This document shows, in pieces, positions 26,822-36,456 of a stretch of 64,000 nt of DNA; the first letter of the stretch is position 1, and each line of letters opens with the position of its first letter. Both the position numbers and the translations under genes were made by a program. The notes beneath the pieces are model-generated. The model did not search any database and had not been told where the DNA came from. It worked only from the letters and a program-made list of their open reading frames with translations. Origin of the DNA: CAWFKS01 sp963816435 (lineage in GTDB: Bacteria > Pseudomonadota > Alphaproteobacteria > Rhizobiales > Rhizobiaceae); the NCBI GenBank assembly GCA_963816435.1, contig CAWFKS010000009.1, positions 1-64,000 on the forward strand, in the 5' to 3' direction.

Positions 26822-27739
26822 TCACTCCTCCGAAAGCGGTTCGACGCCGATCTCCTGCACGCCCGCGCCCCACGGCCGGGCGAGGATCGACAGGGCGTGG
26901 CTCTCCAGCTTCACCGAAATCTCGGCGTCGCCGTCCTCGGGCGCGTCGGGCGTATCATCGTCTATCCGCAGCAGCGGCTTGCCGCTCCACCGGAAGCGGA
27001 TTTCGCGGCCTCGGATCGCGGGGACCGGCGGCGGCAAGTCGTCGGGGGCGTTCAGCCAGTCGAGCACGTCCTGCCGGTCGGCCTCGTCGATCAGGACGAC
27101 GTCGAGCATGTCGTCGCCGGGATCGGCCTCGCTCAACTTCAGGCGAGGCCCGGTCGCCGGCACGTTCATCATCTCGACGGCGATCCAGTTGCCGGGCTGC
27201 TGCTCGCCGTCGATCTCGATCGTCATCTCGACGGGCTTGGCCTCCTTGAGACAGTCGCGAAACGTCTCTCGGCCCTTGATGAGGCTCTTGCTGATCTTGG
27301 AACTCTTGCCCGACTTCTTGTTGGTGGCACTCGCCAGCGCTCCGAAGCCCACCGATTCGACGAACCGCCGCTCGCCCCAGGGGCCGCTTGCGCAGCCGAC
27401 GTTGAAGGGGCGCACCACTGAACCTTCCCAGTCGCTCGTCAGCCTGGCAAGATCGCCAGAGAGCCCGAGCGAGACCGCAATGTTGTTGGCGGTCCCGAGC
27501 GGCAGCAGCCCGACGCGTAGCGGCGGATGCGAAACGCGGGTCAGCACCTTCGCGACCGTGCCGTCGCCGCCGGCGATGAGGATCAGGTCGGCCGGCTCGC
27601 GCAGCATGTCGGGAAAATCGTCGCCGCGCGTCGAGCAGTAGAGCGGGTCGATCCCGCGCGTCCGCAGCAGCGTCAGCAGTTCCTCGCGCGAGTGATCGCC
27701 GTCGCCAGCCGTCGGGTTGTGGAACAGAATGGCACGCAT
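26822..27739 (-). CDS. diacylglycerol kinase family (YegS-like) lipid kinase
   Basis: The 305-residue protein has the DAGK catalytic pattern: H-N-P-T-A-G-D-G at the N-terminus, I-A-G-G-D-G-T-V at about residues 55-62, and L-P-L-G-T-A-N-N-I-A. The C-terminal half is the beta-sandwich lipid-binding part. Family members phosphorylate diacylglycerol, sphingosine or other lipids. It is immediately upstream of the inositol-monophosphatase-family gene, with which it should be cotranscribed. Confidence 0.87.
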   Translation of the reverse strand: MRAILFHNPTAGDGDHSREELLTLLRTRGIDPLYCSTRGDDFPDMLREPADLILIAGGDGTVAKVLTRVSHPPLRVGLLPLGTANNIAVSLGLSGDLARLTSDWEGSVVRPFNVGCASGPWGERRFVESVGFGALASATNKKSGKSSKISKSLIKGRETFRDCLKEAKPVEMTIEIDGEQQPGNWIAVEMMNVPATGPRLKLSEADPGDDMLDVVLIDEADRQDVLDWLNAPDDLPPPVPAIRGREIRFRWSGKPLLRIDDDTPDAPEDGDAEISVKLESHALSILARPWGAGVQEIGVEPLSEE

Positions 27740-27788
27740 GTGCCGGAAACGGCACGGGCGGAGTTTTGATCCATTCGGGCATCCCGTC

Positions 27789-28433
27789 CTAGTGGCCGGC
27801 CGCGAACTGTGCCTGGAAGAACGGGGTCGACTTTGCCAAATCCATGTCCTTCTGCCTCGCGCGCTGGAAAGCCGCCCGATCGGTCATGCGCGAGACATAG
27901 TCACGAAACACCGGTCGCTCCGGCAGCACCTTCATGACGTCCATCGTGTAGGAGATGCCCATGCCGAGCTGCGTATCGGCGGCGGTGAATTTTTCGCCTG
28001 CCGCAAACGGCAGTTCCCCGAGCCGCCGCTCCAGATTGGCGACGAGATCGTCGAACAGGCCGAAGGAATAGTCGTTGCTCACGTAGCTGAGCCCGTGTGC
28101 CCGCGCGGCAATGCAAGGATCGAGCACCGAATCGCAATAGACCAGCCATGTCAGGTAGGGTCCACGCGCCGGGTCTCCGATTGCCGGCGCCAGCCCGGCT
28201 GCGGGAAAGGCGTCGCAGAGATGGATGCAGATCGCCGCGCGCTCGGTGACAACCACGCCATCATGACTGATGGCCGGCACCTTCTTGTTCGGCTGCACCG
28301 CGCGATAGGACTCTGGAACGCCGCCCTCGGCGCGCACGTCGACATGCTCCAGTTCGTAGTCGATCCCAAGCTCCTCCAGCAGCCAGAGGATGCTCGATGA
28401 GCGCGACAGGGGCGCGTGGTAGAATTTCAGCAT
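27789..28433 (-). CDS. glutathione S-transferase family protein
   Basis: The 214-residue protein has the N-terminal thioredoxin-like GST domain (M-L-K-F-Y-H-A-P-L-S-R-S-S, then P-N-K-K-V-P-A-I and V-V-T-E-R-A-A-I) and an all-helical C-terminal domain with T-A-A-D-T-Q-L-G. The catalytic Ser of the beta-class-like loop is plausible. The start at 28433 gives the family's usual beginning; the frame extends upstream to 28493 without similarity. Confidence 0.88.
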   Translation of the reverse strand: MLKFYHAPLSRSSSILWLLEELGIDYELEHVDVRAEGGVPESYRAVQPNKKVPAISHDGVVVTERAAICIHLCDAFPAAGLAPAIGDPARGPYLTWLVYCDSVLDPCIAARAHGLSYVSNDYSFGLFDDLVANLERRLGELPFAAGEKFTAADTQLGMGISYTMDVMKVLPERPVFRDYVSRMTDRAAFQRARQKDMDLAKSTPFFQAQFAAGH

Positions 28434-28510
28434 GGGGAGGCTCCGTGATTGCCGATCGCGGAGCGAGCATAGCACCGCCCTCCTGACATCCACCTGTCAG
28501 GAGGCGCGCC

Positions 28511-28539
28511 AAAAAGAAAGGGCGCCGCGGGGGCGCCCT
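28511..28539 (-). terminator. Rho-independent terminator after the BMP binding-protein gene
   Basis: On the - strand an 8-bp G+C-rich stem (AGGGCGCC at 28519-28526 pairing with GGCGCCCT at 28532-28539, loop of 5) is followed by TTCTTTTT. It lies 25 bp after the binding-protein stop. Confidence 0.85.
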
Positions 28540-28564
28540 CTCCGGTTCGCAGGAACGATGTTGC

Positions 28565-29629
28565 CTATTGCGGCAACTTGTCGTCCACCCCCTTCACGTA
28601 GAAGTTCATGCCGAGCAGCGTCTGGTCGTCGGCGACCTCGCCGTCCTTCAGCCACTGCGACCCGTCCTGCTTGTACACGGGGCCGGTGAAGGGATTCCAG
28701 CCGTCGGCAATCTTCTTCTCGGTGTCCTCGGCCATCTGCTTCACGTCGTCGGGCATGTTGGTGAACGGGGCGAGTTCAACCGCGCCGTCCTTGATGCCCA
28801 GCCAGACATTGTCCGGCTCCCAGGTGCCGTCGATGACCGCCTTCACGCGGTCGACGTAATACGGGCCCCAGTTGTCGGTATTCGAGGTCAGCTGCGCGTG
28901 CGGGGCGAACTTGATCATGTCGGACGACTGGCCGAACCCGAGCTTGCCGCGCTCCTCGGCGACCTGCATGGCGGCCGTGGAGTCGGTGTGCTGGGTGATG
29001 ATGTCGGCGCCCTGGTCGAACAGCGCCTTGGCTGCGTCCGCCTCCTTGCCCGGGTCGAACCAGGTGTTGACCCACACCACCTTGATCTTGAAATCGGGGT
29101 CGATCGACTGCGCGCCGAGCATGAAGGCGTTGATGCCCATCACGACCTCGGGGATCGGGAAGGAGGCGATGTAGCCGGCCACCCCGGTCTTCGACATCTT
29201 GGCCGCGATCTGGCCCATCACGTAGCGGCCCTCGTAGAAGCGCGCGTTGTAGATGCCCATGTTGTCGGCGGTCTTGAAGCCCGTGGCGTGCTCGAACTTC
29301 ACGTCAGGGAAGCGCTTCGCCACCTTCAGCTCCGGATCCATGAAGCCGAACGACGTGCCGAAGATGATGTCGCAGCCCTGGCGCGCCAGCCGCTCGAAAG
29401 CGCGCTCGGCGTCCGGTCCTTCGGAGACGTTCTCGAGATAGACCGTCTCGACCTTGTCGCCCAACTCCTTCTCGACCTGCTGGCGACCTTGCTCGTGCTG
29501 GTAGGTGTAGCCGAAATCTCCGATGGCGCCGACATAGACCCAGCAGGCCTTGACCTTGTCTTCGGCGTGCGCCGCGCCGGCTGTCGCCAGGGCGGCCGCC
29601 GCGCATAGTGCAAACAGTGTTTTTTTCAT
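28565..29629 (-). CDS. BMP family ABC transporter substrate-binding protein
   Basis: The 354-residue secreted protein has a signal peptide (A-A-H-A-E-D, cleavage near residue 22) and the Bmp/Med fold: W-V-Y-V-G-A-I-G-D-F-G-Y-T-Y, G-C-D-I-I-F-G-T-S-F-G-F-M-D, and D-A-A-K-A-L-F-D-Q-G-A-D-I-I-T-Q-H-T-D-S-T. These proteins bind nucleosides or related purine compounds. AGAGAGGAAT upstream fixes the ATG at 29629. It is the last gene of its operon, 49 bp after the second permease. Confidence 0.9.
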   Translation of the reverse strand: MKKTLFALCAAAALATAGAAHAEDKVKACWVYVGAIGDFGYTYQHEQGRQQVEKELGDKVETVYLENVSEGPDAERAFERLARQGCDIIFGTSFGFMDPELKVAKRFPDVKFEHATGFKTADNMGIYNARFYEGRYVMGQIAAKMSKTGVAGYIASFPIPEVVMGINAFMLGAQSIDPDFKIKVVWVNTWFDPGKEADAAKALFDQGADIITQHTDSTAAMQVAEERGKLGFGQSSDMIKFAPHAQLTSNTDNWGPYYVDRVKAVIDGTWEPDNVWLGIKDGAVELAPFTNMPDDVKQMAEDTEKKIADGWNPFTGPVYKQDGSQWLKDGEVADDQTLLGMNFYVKGVDDKLPQ

Positions 29630-29678
29630 TGCTATTCCTCTCTGTGGTTTCCTTGGGGGTCCCGGTTGCTCTTGTTCT

Positions 29679-30653
29679 TCAGCGGTCGGGAACGAAGGCA
29701 CGTCCGAGCGAAGCCGGCGTGTTCATCATCGTCAACCGTCTGTTGCGCGAGATTAGGACAAGCACGATCACCGTCGCCAGGTACGGAAGCGACGACATGA
29801 ACTGCGAGGGCACGGACTTGACGAACCCGGCGATCCAGAACAGCGGCGCCGGCAGGAAGCCGAGGCTGGCAAGATCGATCGCCTGGATGTGGAGCTGGGC
29901 AATGGTCAGTGCGCCGAACAGGTAGGCGCCGGCCAGCACCCGCACCGGCCGCCAGGAGGCGAACACCACCAGCGCCAGCGCGATCCAGCCGCGGCCGGCC
30001 GTCATGTTCTCCACCCACTGCGGCGTGTAGACCAGCGAAAGCTGCGAGCCGGCGAGGCCCGCGCACGCGCCCCCGAACATCACCGCCAGGTAGCGTATGC
30101 CGATGACCGGGATGCCAAGCGCATGCGCGGAACCGTGATTGTCGCCCACCGAGCGAAGCGTGAGCCCGGCCCGTGTGCGGAACAGGAACCACGACACGCC
30201 CGCTACGAGAACGAGCGAGATGTAGAAGAGCGGATCCTCGCCGAACAGGAACGTGCCGACCAGCGGCAGGTCGGAAAGGCCCGGAATGTAGATGTTGGAC
30301 ATGCGCACGCCTGGCTGTCCGATGAAGGGCTCGCCGAGCATGCCCGACAGCCCGATCCCCAGCAGCGTCAGCGCCAGACCGGTCGCCACCTGGTTGGTCA
30401 CCAGCGACAGCGTCAGGAAGCCGAACAGCAGCGAGAACAGGGCGCCGACGACGATCGCGGCAAGCACGCCGACCCAAGGGTTTCCGGTGAGCGAAGCGGC
30501 TGCGAAGCCGCTGACGGCGCCCATCACCATCATGCCCTCGACGCCGAGATTGAGGACGCCCGAGCGTTCGACGACGAGCTCGCCGGTCGCCGCGATCAGG
30601 AGCGGCGTGGAGGCCGTGGCGATGGTGACGAGAATGGCCTCAACTATTTCCAA
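29679..30653 (-). CDS. BMP-type ABC transporter permease 2
   Basis: The 324-residue inner-membrane protein of the branched-chain-amino-acid/ribose permease type has about nine helices and the family's G-E-L-V-V-E-R-S-G-V-L-N-L-G-V-E-G-M-M-V-M-G. A TTG start at 30653, preceded by GGGGGAGG, fits best and overlaps the end of permease 1 by 10 bp. It pairs with permease 1 to form the heterodimeric channel. Confidence 0.87.
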   Translation of the reverse strand: MEIVEAILVTIATASTPLLIAATGELVVERSGVLNLGVEGMMVMGAVSGFAAASLTGNPWVGVLAAIVVGALFSLLFGFLTLSLVTNQVATGLALTLLGIGLSGMLGEPFIGQPGVRMSNIYIPGLSDLPLVGTFLFGEDPLFYISLVLVAGVSWFLFRTRAGLTLRSVGDNHGSAHALGIPVIGIRYLAVMFGGACAGLAGSQLSLVYTPQWVENMTAGRGWIALALVVFASWRPVRVLAGAYLFGALTIAQLHIQAIDLASLGFLPAPLFWIAGFVKSVPSQFMSSLPYLATVIVLVLISRNRRLTMMNTPASLGRAFVPDR

Positions 30654-31742
30654 CGAGCGCCTCCCCCGCCGGCTTGTGCGAGCGCACCAGCCGGACTGCG
30701 ATAGTAGATCAGCGTGTCGCTCGCCAGCACGAAGAACAGCAGCGCCCCCTGGAAGACCCGTGCGGTCTTGTCGGACACGCCGAGCGCCGTCTGCGCCGCC
30801 TCGCCGCCGAGATAGGACAGCGCGAGCACCAGGCCGGCGGCGACGATGCCGAGCGGGTTGAGCCTGCCGAGAAAGGCGACGATGATCGCGGTGAAGCCGT
30901 ATCCGGGCGAAATCACCGGCTGCAGCTGGTTGATGGCCGCCGAGACTTCGGAGATGCCGGCGAGCCCGGCAGAGCCGCCCGACAACCAGGAAGCCGAAGA
31001 ACACCATGCGGGCGCTCGAAAACCCGGCGAAGCGGCCGGCCCGCGGGCTCTGGCCGATCACCTTGACCTCGAACCCCTTGAGCGTGCGGGCCATCAGGAA
31101 CCAGACCACCAGCGCCGCCACCAGCGCGAAGACGAAATCCCAGGTGGCGCGGCCCTGCGCGGGAAACAGCATTGGCAGCGTCGCAGCGTCGCTGAACTGG
31201 ATCGTCTGCGGGAAGTTGAAGCCGTGCGGATCGCGCCACGGCCCGCGCACCAGCCAGTCGAGGAACAGTTGCGCGACATAGACCAGCATAAGGCTCGACA
31301 GGATCTCGTTGGTGTTGAAGCGCACCTTGAGCAGCGCCGGCACGCCGCCGTACAGAGCCCCGCCGATCATGCCCATGATGAGCATCAGGGGCAGCAGCAG
31401 GAAGTTCTGGAAGTCGGGAAGCATCACCGGCACGATCGAGCCGGCGATGGCGCCGGCGATGAACTGCCCCTCGGCGCCGATGTTCCAGTTGTTCGAGCGA
31501 TAGCACACCGCCAGACCCACCGCGATCAGGATGAGCGGCGCCGCCTTTACGGCGAGTTCGTGCAGTTGCCACACCTCGGTCAGCGGCGAGATGAAATAGA
31601 CATACATCGCCGTGAACGGGTTCTTGCCGAGCGCGGCGAACAGGATCGCGCCAAAGACCAGCGTCAGGGCGAGCGCAATGAACGGCGAGACAGCGGCAAA
31701 CAGCGTCGAGTGCTGCGGTCGCTTGATCAGTTCGACGCGCAT
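30644..31742 (-). CDS. BMP-type ABC transporter permease 1 (one frameshift)
   Basis: The reconstructed 365-residue membrane protein begins M-R-V-E-L-I-K-R-P and has C-Y-R-S-N-N-W-N-I-G-A-E-G-Q-F-I-A-G, typical of the first permease of BMP transporters, then F-N-T-N-E-I-L-S-S-L-M. The frame shifts near 30985, where removing one base restores F-G-F-L-L-S-G-G-S-A-G-L-A-G; without correction it runs on into permease 2 and gives a false 687-residue fusion. Its start overlaps the ATPase stop. Confidence 0.83.
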
Positions 31743-33319
31743 CAGGCGGCCTCCCCGACATGGTGGCCGCCTTCGGGGTGGGCGCCGCCCATCAGCAGGC
31801 CGATCTTCTCGAAAGTCGCATCGGCGATCGGCAGCGGAGCCGACATGCCGCCATTGTGCATGACGGCGATGAAGTCGGAAATTTCGAAAAGCTCGTCGAG
31901 GTCCTGGCTGATCACCAGCACCGCCGAGCCGCCGCGCGCCAGTTCGATCAGCGCCTGGCGGATGCGGGCCGCAGCACCCGCGTCAACGCCCCAGGTCGGC
32001 TGGTTGACGATCAGCACGCGCGGGTTGCGGTCGAGTTCGCGGCCGATGATGAATTTCTGCAGATTGCCGCCCGAAAGCGCGGCGGCTTCGGGATCCTCGC
32101 CGCTCTTGCGCACGTCCATCGCCTGCACGATACGCTTGGAGGCGGCCTGCAGGGCGCCGGTGCGCACGGTCTTCAGCGCCCCGAGGAACGACTTGCCGTC
32201 GGTGCTGTGGCGCGACAGGAGCAGGTTTTCCGACAGCCGCATCAGCGGCGCCGCACCGTGGCCCAGCCGCTCCTCCGGCACGAAGGCGGCCCCCAGCTGC
32301 CGCCGTCCGGAGATGTCGAGCTGACCGGCATCCGCGCCGCAGAAGCGCACCGAACCGCGATCGGGCTGCTGGACTTCCCCGGATATCGCCTCGAAGAACT
32401 CGCCCTGCCCGTTGCCGGCGACACCGGCAATGCCGAACACTTCGCCGGCATGAACCGTCAGATCGATGTTTCGAAGCGGGATAGAAAATGGCGTCGCGGC
32501 CGGCAGGTTGAGCCCACGCACCTCGATCAGCGGCGTTTGGTCGGCGCTTTCGACTGCCGGCGGCCGCACCACCGACGCGACCTCGTTGCCGACCATCATG
32601 CGCGCCAGCGAGGCGGCGGTCTCCTGTCCGGGGTCGCAATGCCCGACGACCTTGCCGTGCCGGAGCACCGTGGCCCGGTCGCAGAGCCGCTTCACCTCTT
32701 CCAGCCGGTGCGAGATGTAGAGGATGGACTTGCCCTCCTCGCGCAGCCGCTCCAGCGTCTCGAACAGCTTGTCCGCCTCCTGGGGGGTCAGCACCGAGGT
32801 CGGTTCGTCGAGGATGATGAGGTCGGGCGTCTGCAGCAGGCAGCGGATGATCTCGATGCGCTGGCGCTCGCCCACCGAAAGATCGCCGACCAGCGAATAG
32901 GGATCGAGCGGCAGGCCGTAGGCATGAGAGAGGGCCTGCGCCTTGGCCGCGATGGTGCGGATCGGCGTGTCGTCCTCGAGCGAGAGCGCGATGTTTTCGG
33001 CCGCCGTCAGCGCCTCGAACAGCGAAAAATGCTGGAACACCATGCCGATGCCCAGCCGGCGCGCCTGCCCTGGGCTGGCGATGCGCACCGGCTTGCCCTT
33101 CCACAGGATATCACCCGAAGCCGGCTCCAGCGAGCCGAACAGCATCTTGACCAGCGTCGACTTTCCCGCGCCGTTCTCGCCGAGCAGCGAGTGGATTTCG
33201 CCCTTCGCAATCGCGAGGTCGATGTGGTCGCAGGCTTTCAGCGACCCGAATATCTTCGTCAGGCCGCGAACCTCGAGAAGATCTTCATCCCGGCTCTTGT
33301 GGACCGTTTCGGCTTCCAC
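31742..33319 (-). CDS. BMP-type ABC transporter ATP-binding protein (duplicated ATPase)
   Basis: The 525-residue protein has two nucleotide-binding domains. The first has G-E-N-G-A-G-K-S-T and L-S-V-G-E-R-Q-R-I-E, with Walker B L-I-I-L-D-E-P-T. The second has the degenerate Walker A G-V-A-G-N-G-Q-G-E and signature L-S-G-G-N-L-Q-K, with V-N-Q-P-T in place of a standard Walker B. This is the normal form for sugar/nucleoside importers of the RbsA type. A GTG start at 33319 is used, preceded by GAGGGGGC. It is the first gene of the four-gene importer operon. Confidence 0.9.
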   Translation of the reverse strand: MEAETVHKSRDEDLLEVRGLTKIFGSLKACDHIDLAIAKGEIHSLLGENGAGKSTLVKMLFGSLEPASGDILWKGKPVRIASPGQARRLGIGMVFQHFSLFEALTAAENIALSLEDDTPIRTIAAKAQALSHAYGLPLDPYSLVGDLSVGERQRIEIIRCLLQTPDLIILDEPTSVLTPQEADKLFETLERLREEGKSILYISHRLEEVKRLCDRATVLRHGKVVGHCDPGQETAASLARMMVGNEVASVVRPPAVESADQTPLIEVRGLNLPAATPFSIPLRNIDLTVHAGEVFGIAGVAGNGQGEFFEAISGEVQQPDRGSVRFCGADAGQLDISGRRQLGAAFVPEERLGHGAAPLMRLSENLLLSRHSTDGKSFLGALKTVRTGALQAASKRIVQAMDVRKSGEDPEAAALSGGNLQKFIIGRELDRNPRVLIVNQPTWGVDAGAAARIRQALIELARGGSAVLVISQDLDELFEISDFIAVMHNGGMSAPLPIADATFEKIGLLMGGAHPEGGHHVGEAA

Positions 33320-33442
33320 AACGCCCCCTCATTGTCGTTCTTATGTGTTCCCGATCGCATCGTAGGCGCGCACGCGCGAAAACGGAAATCTGGCCCCCAT
33401 TGAAAGTGCTTCAACAAAAGCAGCATATATCGCCGGCTATTT

Positions 33443-34420
33443 TCAAGGAACGAGCACTGTGACGCCGGTCGTCCGGCGTCCTTCGAGATCGGTGTGGGCC
33501 TGCGCGGCATCCGACAGCTTGTAGCGCTGGTTGATCTCGATCTTCACCGTACCGCTCGCCACGATGTCGAAAAGCTCGCTCGCCGCGGTTTCCAGCTCGC
33601 TGCGCTCGGCAACGTAGGTGAACAGCGTCGGCCGCGTGGCGAACAGCGAGCCCTTCTGCGACAGGATGCCGAGATTGAACGGCGGCAGCGGGCCGGAAGA
33701 CTGGCCGAAGCTGACGAACATGCCCATCGGCCGGATGCAGTCGAGCGATCCGGGAAACGTGTCCTTGCCGACCGAATCGTAGACGACGTCGCACTTTCGG
33801 CCGCCGGTCAGCCGGCCGACCTCGGCGACGAAGTCCTCTTCGCGATAGTTGATGACGTGGTCGTATCCGTGGGCCTTGGCGAGTTCGACCTTGTCCGGCG
33901 ATCCAGCCGTGCCGATCACGGTCGCGCCCAGATGCTTGGCCCACTGCCCGACGATCAGCCCGACCCCGCCGGCGGCGGCGTGGCACAGGATCGTCTGGCC
34001 GGCCTCGACGTGGAAGGTCCGGCGCAGGAGGTACCAGGCGGTCATGCCCTTCAGCATCATGCCGGCGGCCTGCTCGTCGGAGACGGCGTCCGGCACCTTG
34101 ACCAGATGGTCGGCCGGCAGCAGCCGCTCCTCGGCATAGGCGCCGATCGGGCCGGCATAGGCGACGCGGTCGCCTGGCTTCAGCCAGTCGACGCCCTCGC
34201 CCGTCTCCACCACCACGCCGGCGGCCTCGTTGCCGGGGATGAGCGGCAGCCCGTTCGGCGCGGGGTAGAGCCCGCTGCGGAAATAGCAGTCGATGAAATT
34301 GAGGCCGATGGCGTTCTGGCGCACCAGCGCCTGGCCTGCCGCGGGACGGCCGGTTTCGACCTCCTCCCAGCTCAGCACCTCCGGTCCGCCTGTCTGGTGG
34401 ACGACGATCGCCTTGGTCAT
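33443..34420 (-). CDS. NAD(P)H:quinone oxidoreductase, MDR superfamily
   Basis: The 325-residue protein is a zinc-free medium-chain reductase of the zeta-crystallin/QOR type: N-F-I-D-C-Y-F-R-S-G-L-Y, P-G-N-E-A-A-G-V-V, and the cofactor motif A-A-G-G-V-G-L-I-V-G-Q-W-A. Catalytic-zinc ligands are absent. It overlaps the phosphatidylcholine synthase gene by ATGA and should be cotranscribed with it. Confidence 0.9.
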   Translation of the reverse strand: MTKAIVVHQTGGPEVLSWEEVETGRPAAGQALVRQNAIGLNFIDCYFRSGLYPAPNGLPLIPGNEAAGVVVETGEGVDWLKPGDRVAYAGPIGAYAEERLLPADHLVKVPDAVSDEQAAGMMLKGMTAWYLLRRTFHVEAGQTILCHAAAGGVGLIVGQWAKHLGATVIGTAGSPDKVELAKAHGYDHVINYREEDFVAEVGRLTGGRKCDVVYDSVGKDTFPGSLDCIRPMGMFVSFGQSSGPLPPFNLGILSQKGSLFATRPTLFTYVAERSELETAASELFDIVASGTVKIEINQRYKLSDAAQAHTDLEGRRTTGVTVLVP

Positions 34421-35151
34421 GGCTGGCTCTCCTTTCGGCCGAGATTGGGAAAAAACTGCATCACCGCGCCGACGGCGAACAGGTAGAGGCCCGTCACCGC
34501 GACGCCGACCTTTATCCAGAACGTCGAGTCCATTCCCTGCAACAGCGCGATGATTGCAAGCACGCACCATACCGCGAAGACCGACAGGTTGAGGTTGCGC
34601 AACCTCGCCACACGGACAGGGTGAAGGAAGTTCACGGGCACGAAGGTCAGGATCGCCGCCACCACGACGATGGCGAAGGAGGTGTATTCGCCAGGTTCGA
34701 TGACGAAGAGCGAGAACACCAGCATGTTCCACGCCACCGGGAAGCCCTTGAAGAAGTTCTCCTTCGTCTTCATGCCGGTGTCGGCGTAGTAGATGGCGCT
34801 GGAGATCACGATGATGGCCGCCGAGGTGAACGACAGGCCCGGCCCCATGAAACCGCGCTGGTAGAGCGCGAAGGCGGGAATGAGCACGTAGGTGACGTAG
34901 TCGATGACGTTGTCGAGCATGATGCCCGACCAGGTCGGCAGCACCGCCTTGACGTCGAGCTTGCGCGCGATCGGCCCGTCGATGCCGTCGACGAACAGCG
35001 CCAGTCCGAGCCACAGGAACATCGCCGTCCATCGCTGCTCGCTGGCCGCGACCAGCGACAGGAAGGCCAGGAACGACCCCGAAGCCGTCAGCAGATGGAC
35101 GGAGAAGGCCCGCGCCTGAGGCCAGGTGACCTTCTTGCGTTTCACGGCCAT
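34417..35151 (-). CDS. pcs: phosphatidylcholine synthase
   Basis: The 244-residue integral membrane enzyme joins choline directly to CDP-diacylglycerol, a route found in rhizobia, Brucella and relatives. The CDP-alcohol phosphotransferase motif is present as D-G-I-D-G-P-I-A-R, G-I-M-L-D-N-V-I-D. N-F-L-H-P-V-R and F-F-K-G-F-P-V-A-W-N match the Pcs subgroup. AGGTAGG lies upstream of the ATG at 35151. Confidence 0.93.
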   Translation of the reverse strand: MAVKRKKVTWPQARAFSVHLLTASGSFLAFLSLVAASEQRWTAMFLWLGLALFVDGIDGPIARKLDVKAVLPTWSGIMLDNVIDYVTYVLIPAFALYQRGFMGPGLSFTSAAIIVISSAIYYADTGMKTKENFFKGFPVAWNMLVFSLFVIEPGEYTSFAIVVVAAILTFVPVNFLHPVRVARLRNLNLSVFAVWCVLAIIALLQGMDSTFWIKVGVAVTGLYLFAVGAVMQFFPNLGRKESQP

Positions 35152-35391
35152 CGGCAGCCTACCTCCGGTCGACGGTTGGCCGGCGGGCTGAGAGCCGGGC
35201 CATCGCCGGCCCCCTCTCCTGCGGCCCATTTCGTATCGCGCATCGGTCCCCTCGCGAGTCAGCCGGACACTATCCGCAGCAACGGCGCCGGCACAAGCGC
35301 TAACGCCGCGCCAGGCGACGCCTCTCGCTTGCGGCGAACGGCGCTTCGTGCGAATAGCCCGCGAGGTTCTGGCGCGCAACGGAAGGCGGCG

Positions 35392-36456
35392 ATGGGCAGC
35401 GGCGAAAACGGGCTCACCTATGCCGAAGCCGGTGTCGACATCGACGCCGGGGCGGCGATGGTCGAGAAGATCAAGCCGCTGGTGCGTTCGACGCGCCGTC
35501 CGGGCGCCGACGGCGAGATCGGCGGTTTCGGCGGGCTTTTCGACCTCAAGGCGGCGGGTTTCAGCGATCCGGTGCTGGTGGCGGCAAACGACGGCGTCGG
35601 CACCAAGCTGAAAGTGGCGATCGAATCCGGCATCCATGGCACGGTCGGCATCGACCTCGTCGCCATGTGCGTCAACGACTTGGTCGTACAGGGCGCCGAG
35701 CCGCTGTTCTTCCTCGACTATTTCGCGACCGGCAAGCTCGATCCGGACCAGGGCGCGGAGATCGTCGCCGGCATCGCCGAGGGCTGCCGCCAGGCAGGAT
35801 GCGCGCTGATCGGCGGCGAGACGGCCGAAATGCCGGGCATGTATGCCGGAGACGACTACGATCTCGCCGGCTTCGCCGTAGGTGCGGCGGAACGCGGCAC
35901 GCTGCTTCCGACCGACGACGTCGTGGAGGGCGACGTGCTTCTCGGCATCGCCTCTTCCGGCCTTCATTCCAACGGGTTTTCGCTGGTCCGCCGCATCGTC
36001 GAGGCCACGGGCCTGGGCTGGAAAGACGCCGCCCCGTTCGCATCGGACAAGATGCTCGCCGAAGCGCTGCTGGAGCCGACCCGCATCTACGTCAAGCCGC
36101 TGCTCGGCGCGGTGCGCAACACGCACGGCATCAAGGCGCTGGCCCACATCACCGGCGGCGGCTTTCCCGAAAACCTGCCGCGCGTTCTGCCAGCGGGGTT
36201 CGCGGCGGAAGTCGACCTGGAGACCATCGACGTGCCGGCGGTGTTTTCGTGGCTGGCGAAGGCCGGCGGCGTCGCGCACGACGAGATGCTGCGCACCTTC
36301 AACTGCGGGATCGGCATGGTCGCGGTGGTCGCGGCCGGCCAGGCCGCGCAGGTGGCCGCCGTGCTGCAGCAGGCGGGCGAGCACGTCTTCCCGATCGGCG
36401 AGATCGTGCCGCGGCACGGCAAGGGCGTCACCTATCGAGGGAGGCTCGGGCTGTGA
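35392..36456 (+). CDS. purM: phosphoribosylformylglycinamidine cyclo-ligase
   Basis: The 354-residue enzyme forms the imidazole ring of AIR in purine synthesis. It shows the AIR synthase pattern: L-T-Y-A-E-A-G-V-D-I-D-A-G, A-N-D-G-V-G-T-K-L, M-C-V-N-D-L-V-V-Q-G-A-E-P-L-F-F-L-D-Y and G-G-E-T-A-E-M-P-G-M-Y. Length is normal. GGAAGG precedes the ATG. It is translationally coupled to purN, which overlaps its stop. Confidence 0.96.
   Translation: MGSGENGLTYAEAGVDIDAGAAMVEKIKPLVRSTRRPGADGEIGGFGGLFDLKAAGFSDPVLVAANDGVGTKLKVAIESGIHGTVGIDLVAMCVNDLVVQGAEPLFFLDYFATGKLDPDQGAEIVAGIAEGCRQAGCALIGGETAEMPGMYAGDDYDLAGFAVGAAERGTLLPTDDVVEGDVLLGIASSGLHSNGFSLVRRIVEATGLGWKDAAPFASDKMLAEALLEPTRIYVKPLLGAVRNTHGIKALAHITGGGFPENLPRVLPAGFAAEVDLETIDVPAVFSWLAKAGGVAHDEMLRTFNCGIGMVAVVAAGQAAQVAAVLQQAGEHVFPIGEIVPRHGKGVTYRGRLGL

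Noticed and set aside
29679..31742. 687-residue fused ABC permease
   Set aside because: The two halves are separate permeases joined only by a frameshift near 30985; the middle 90 residues of the fusion have no permease character, and the correct frame there is conserved.
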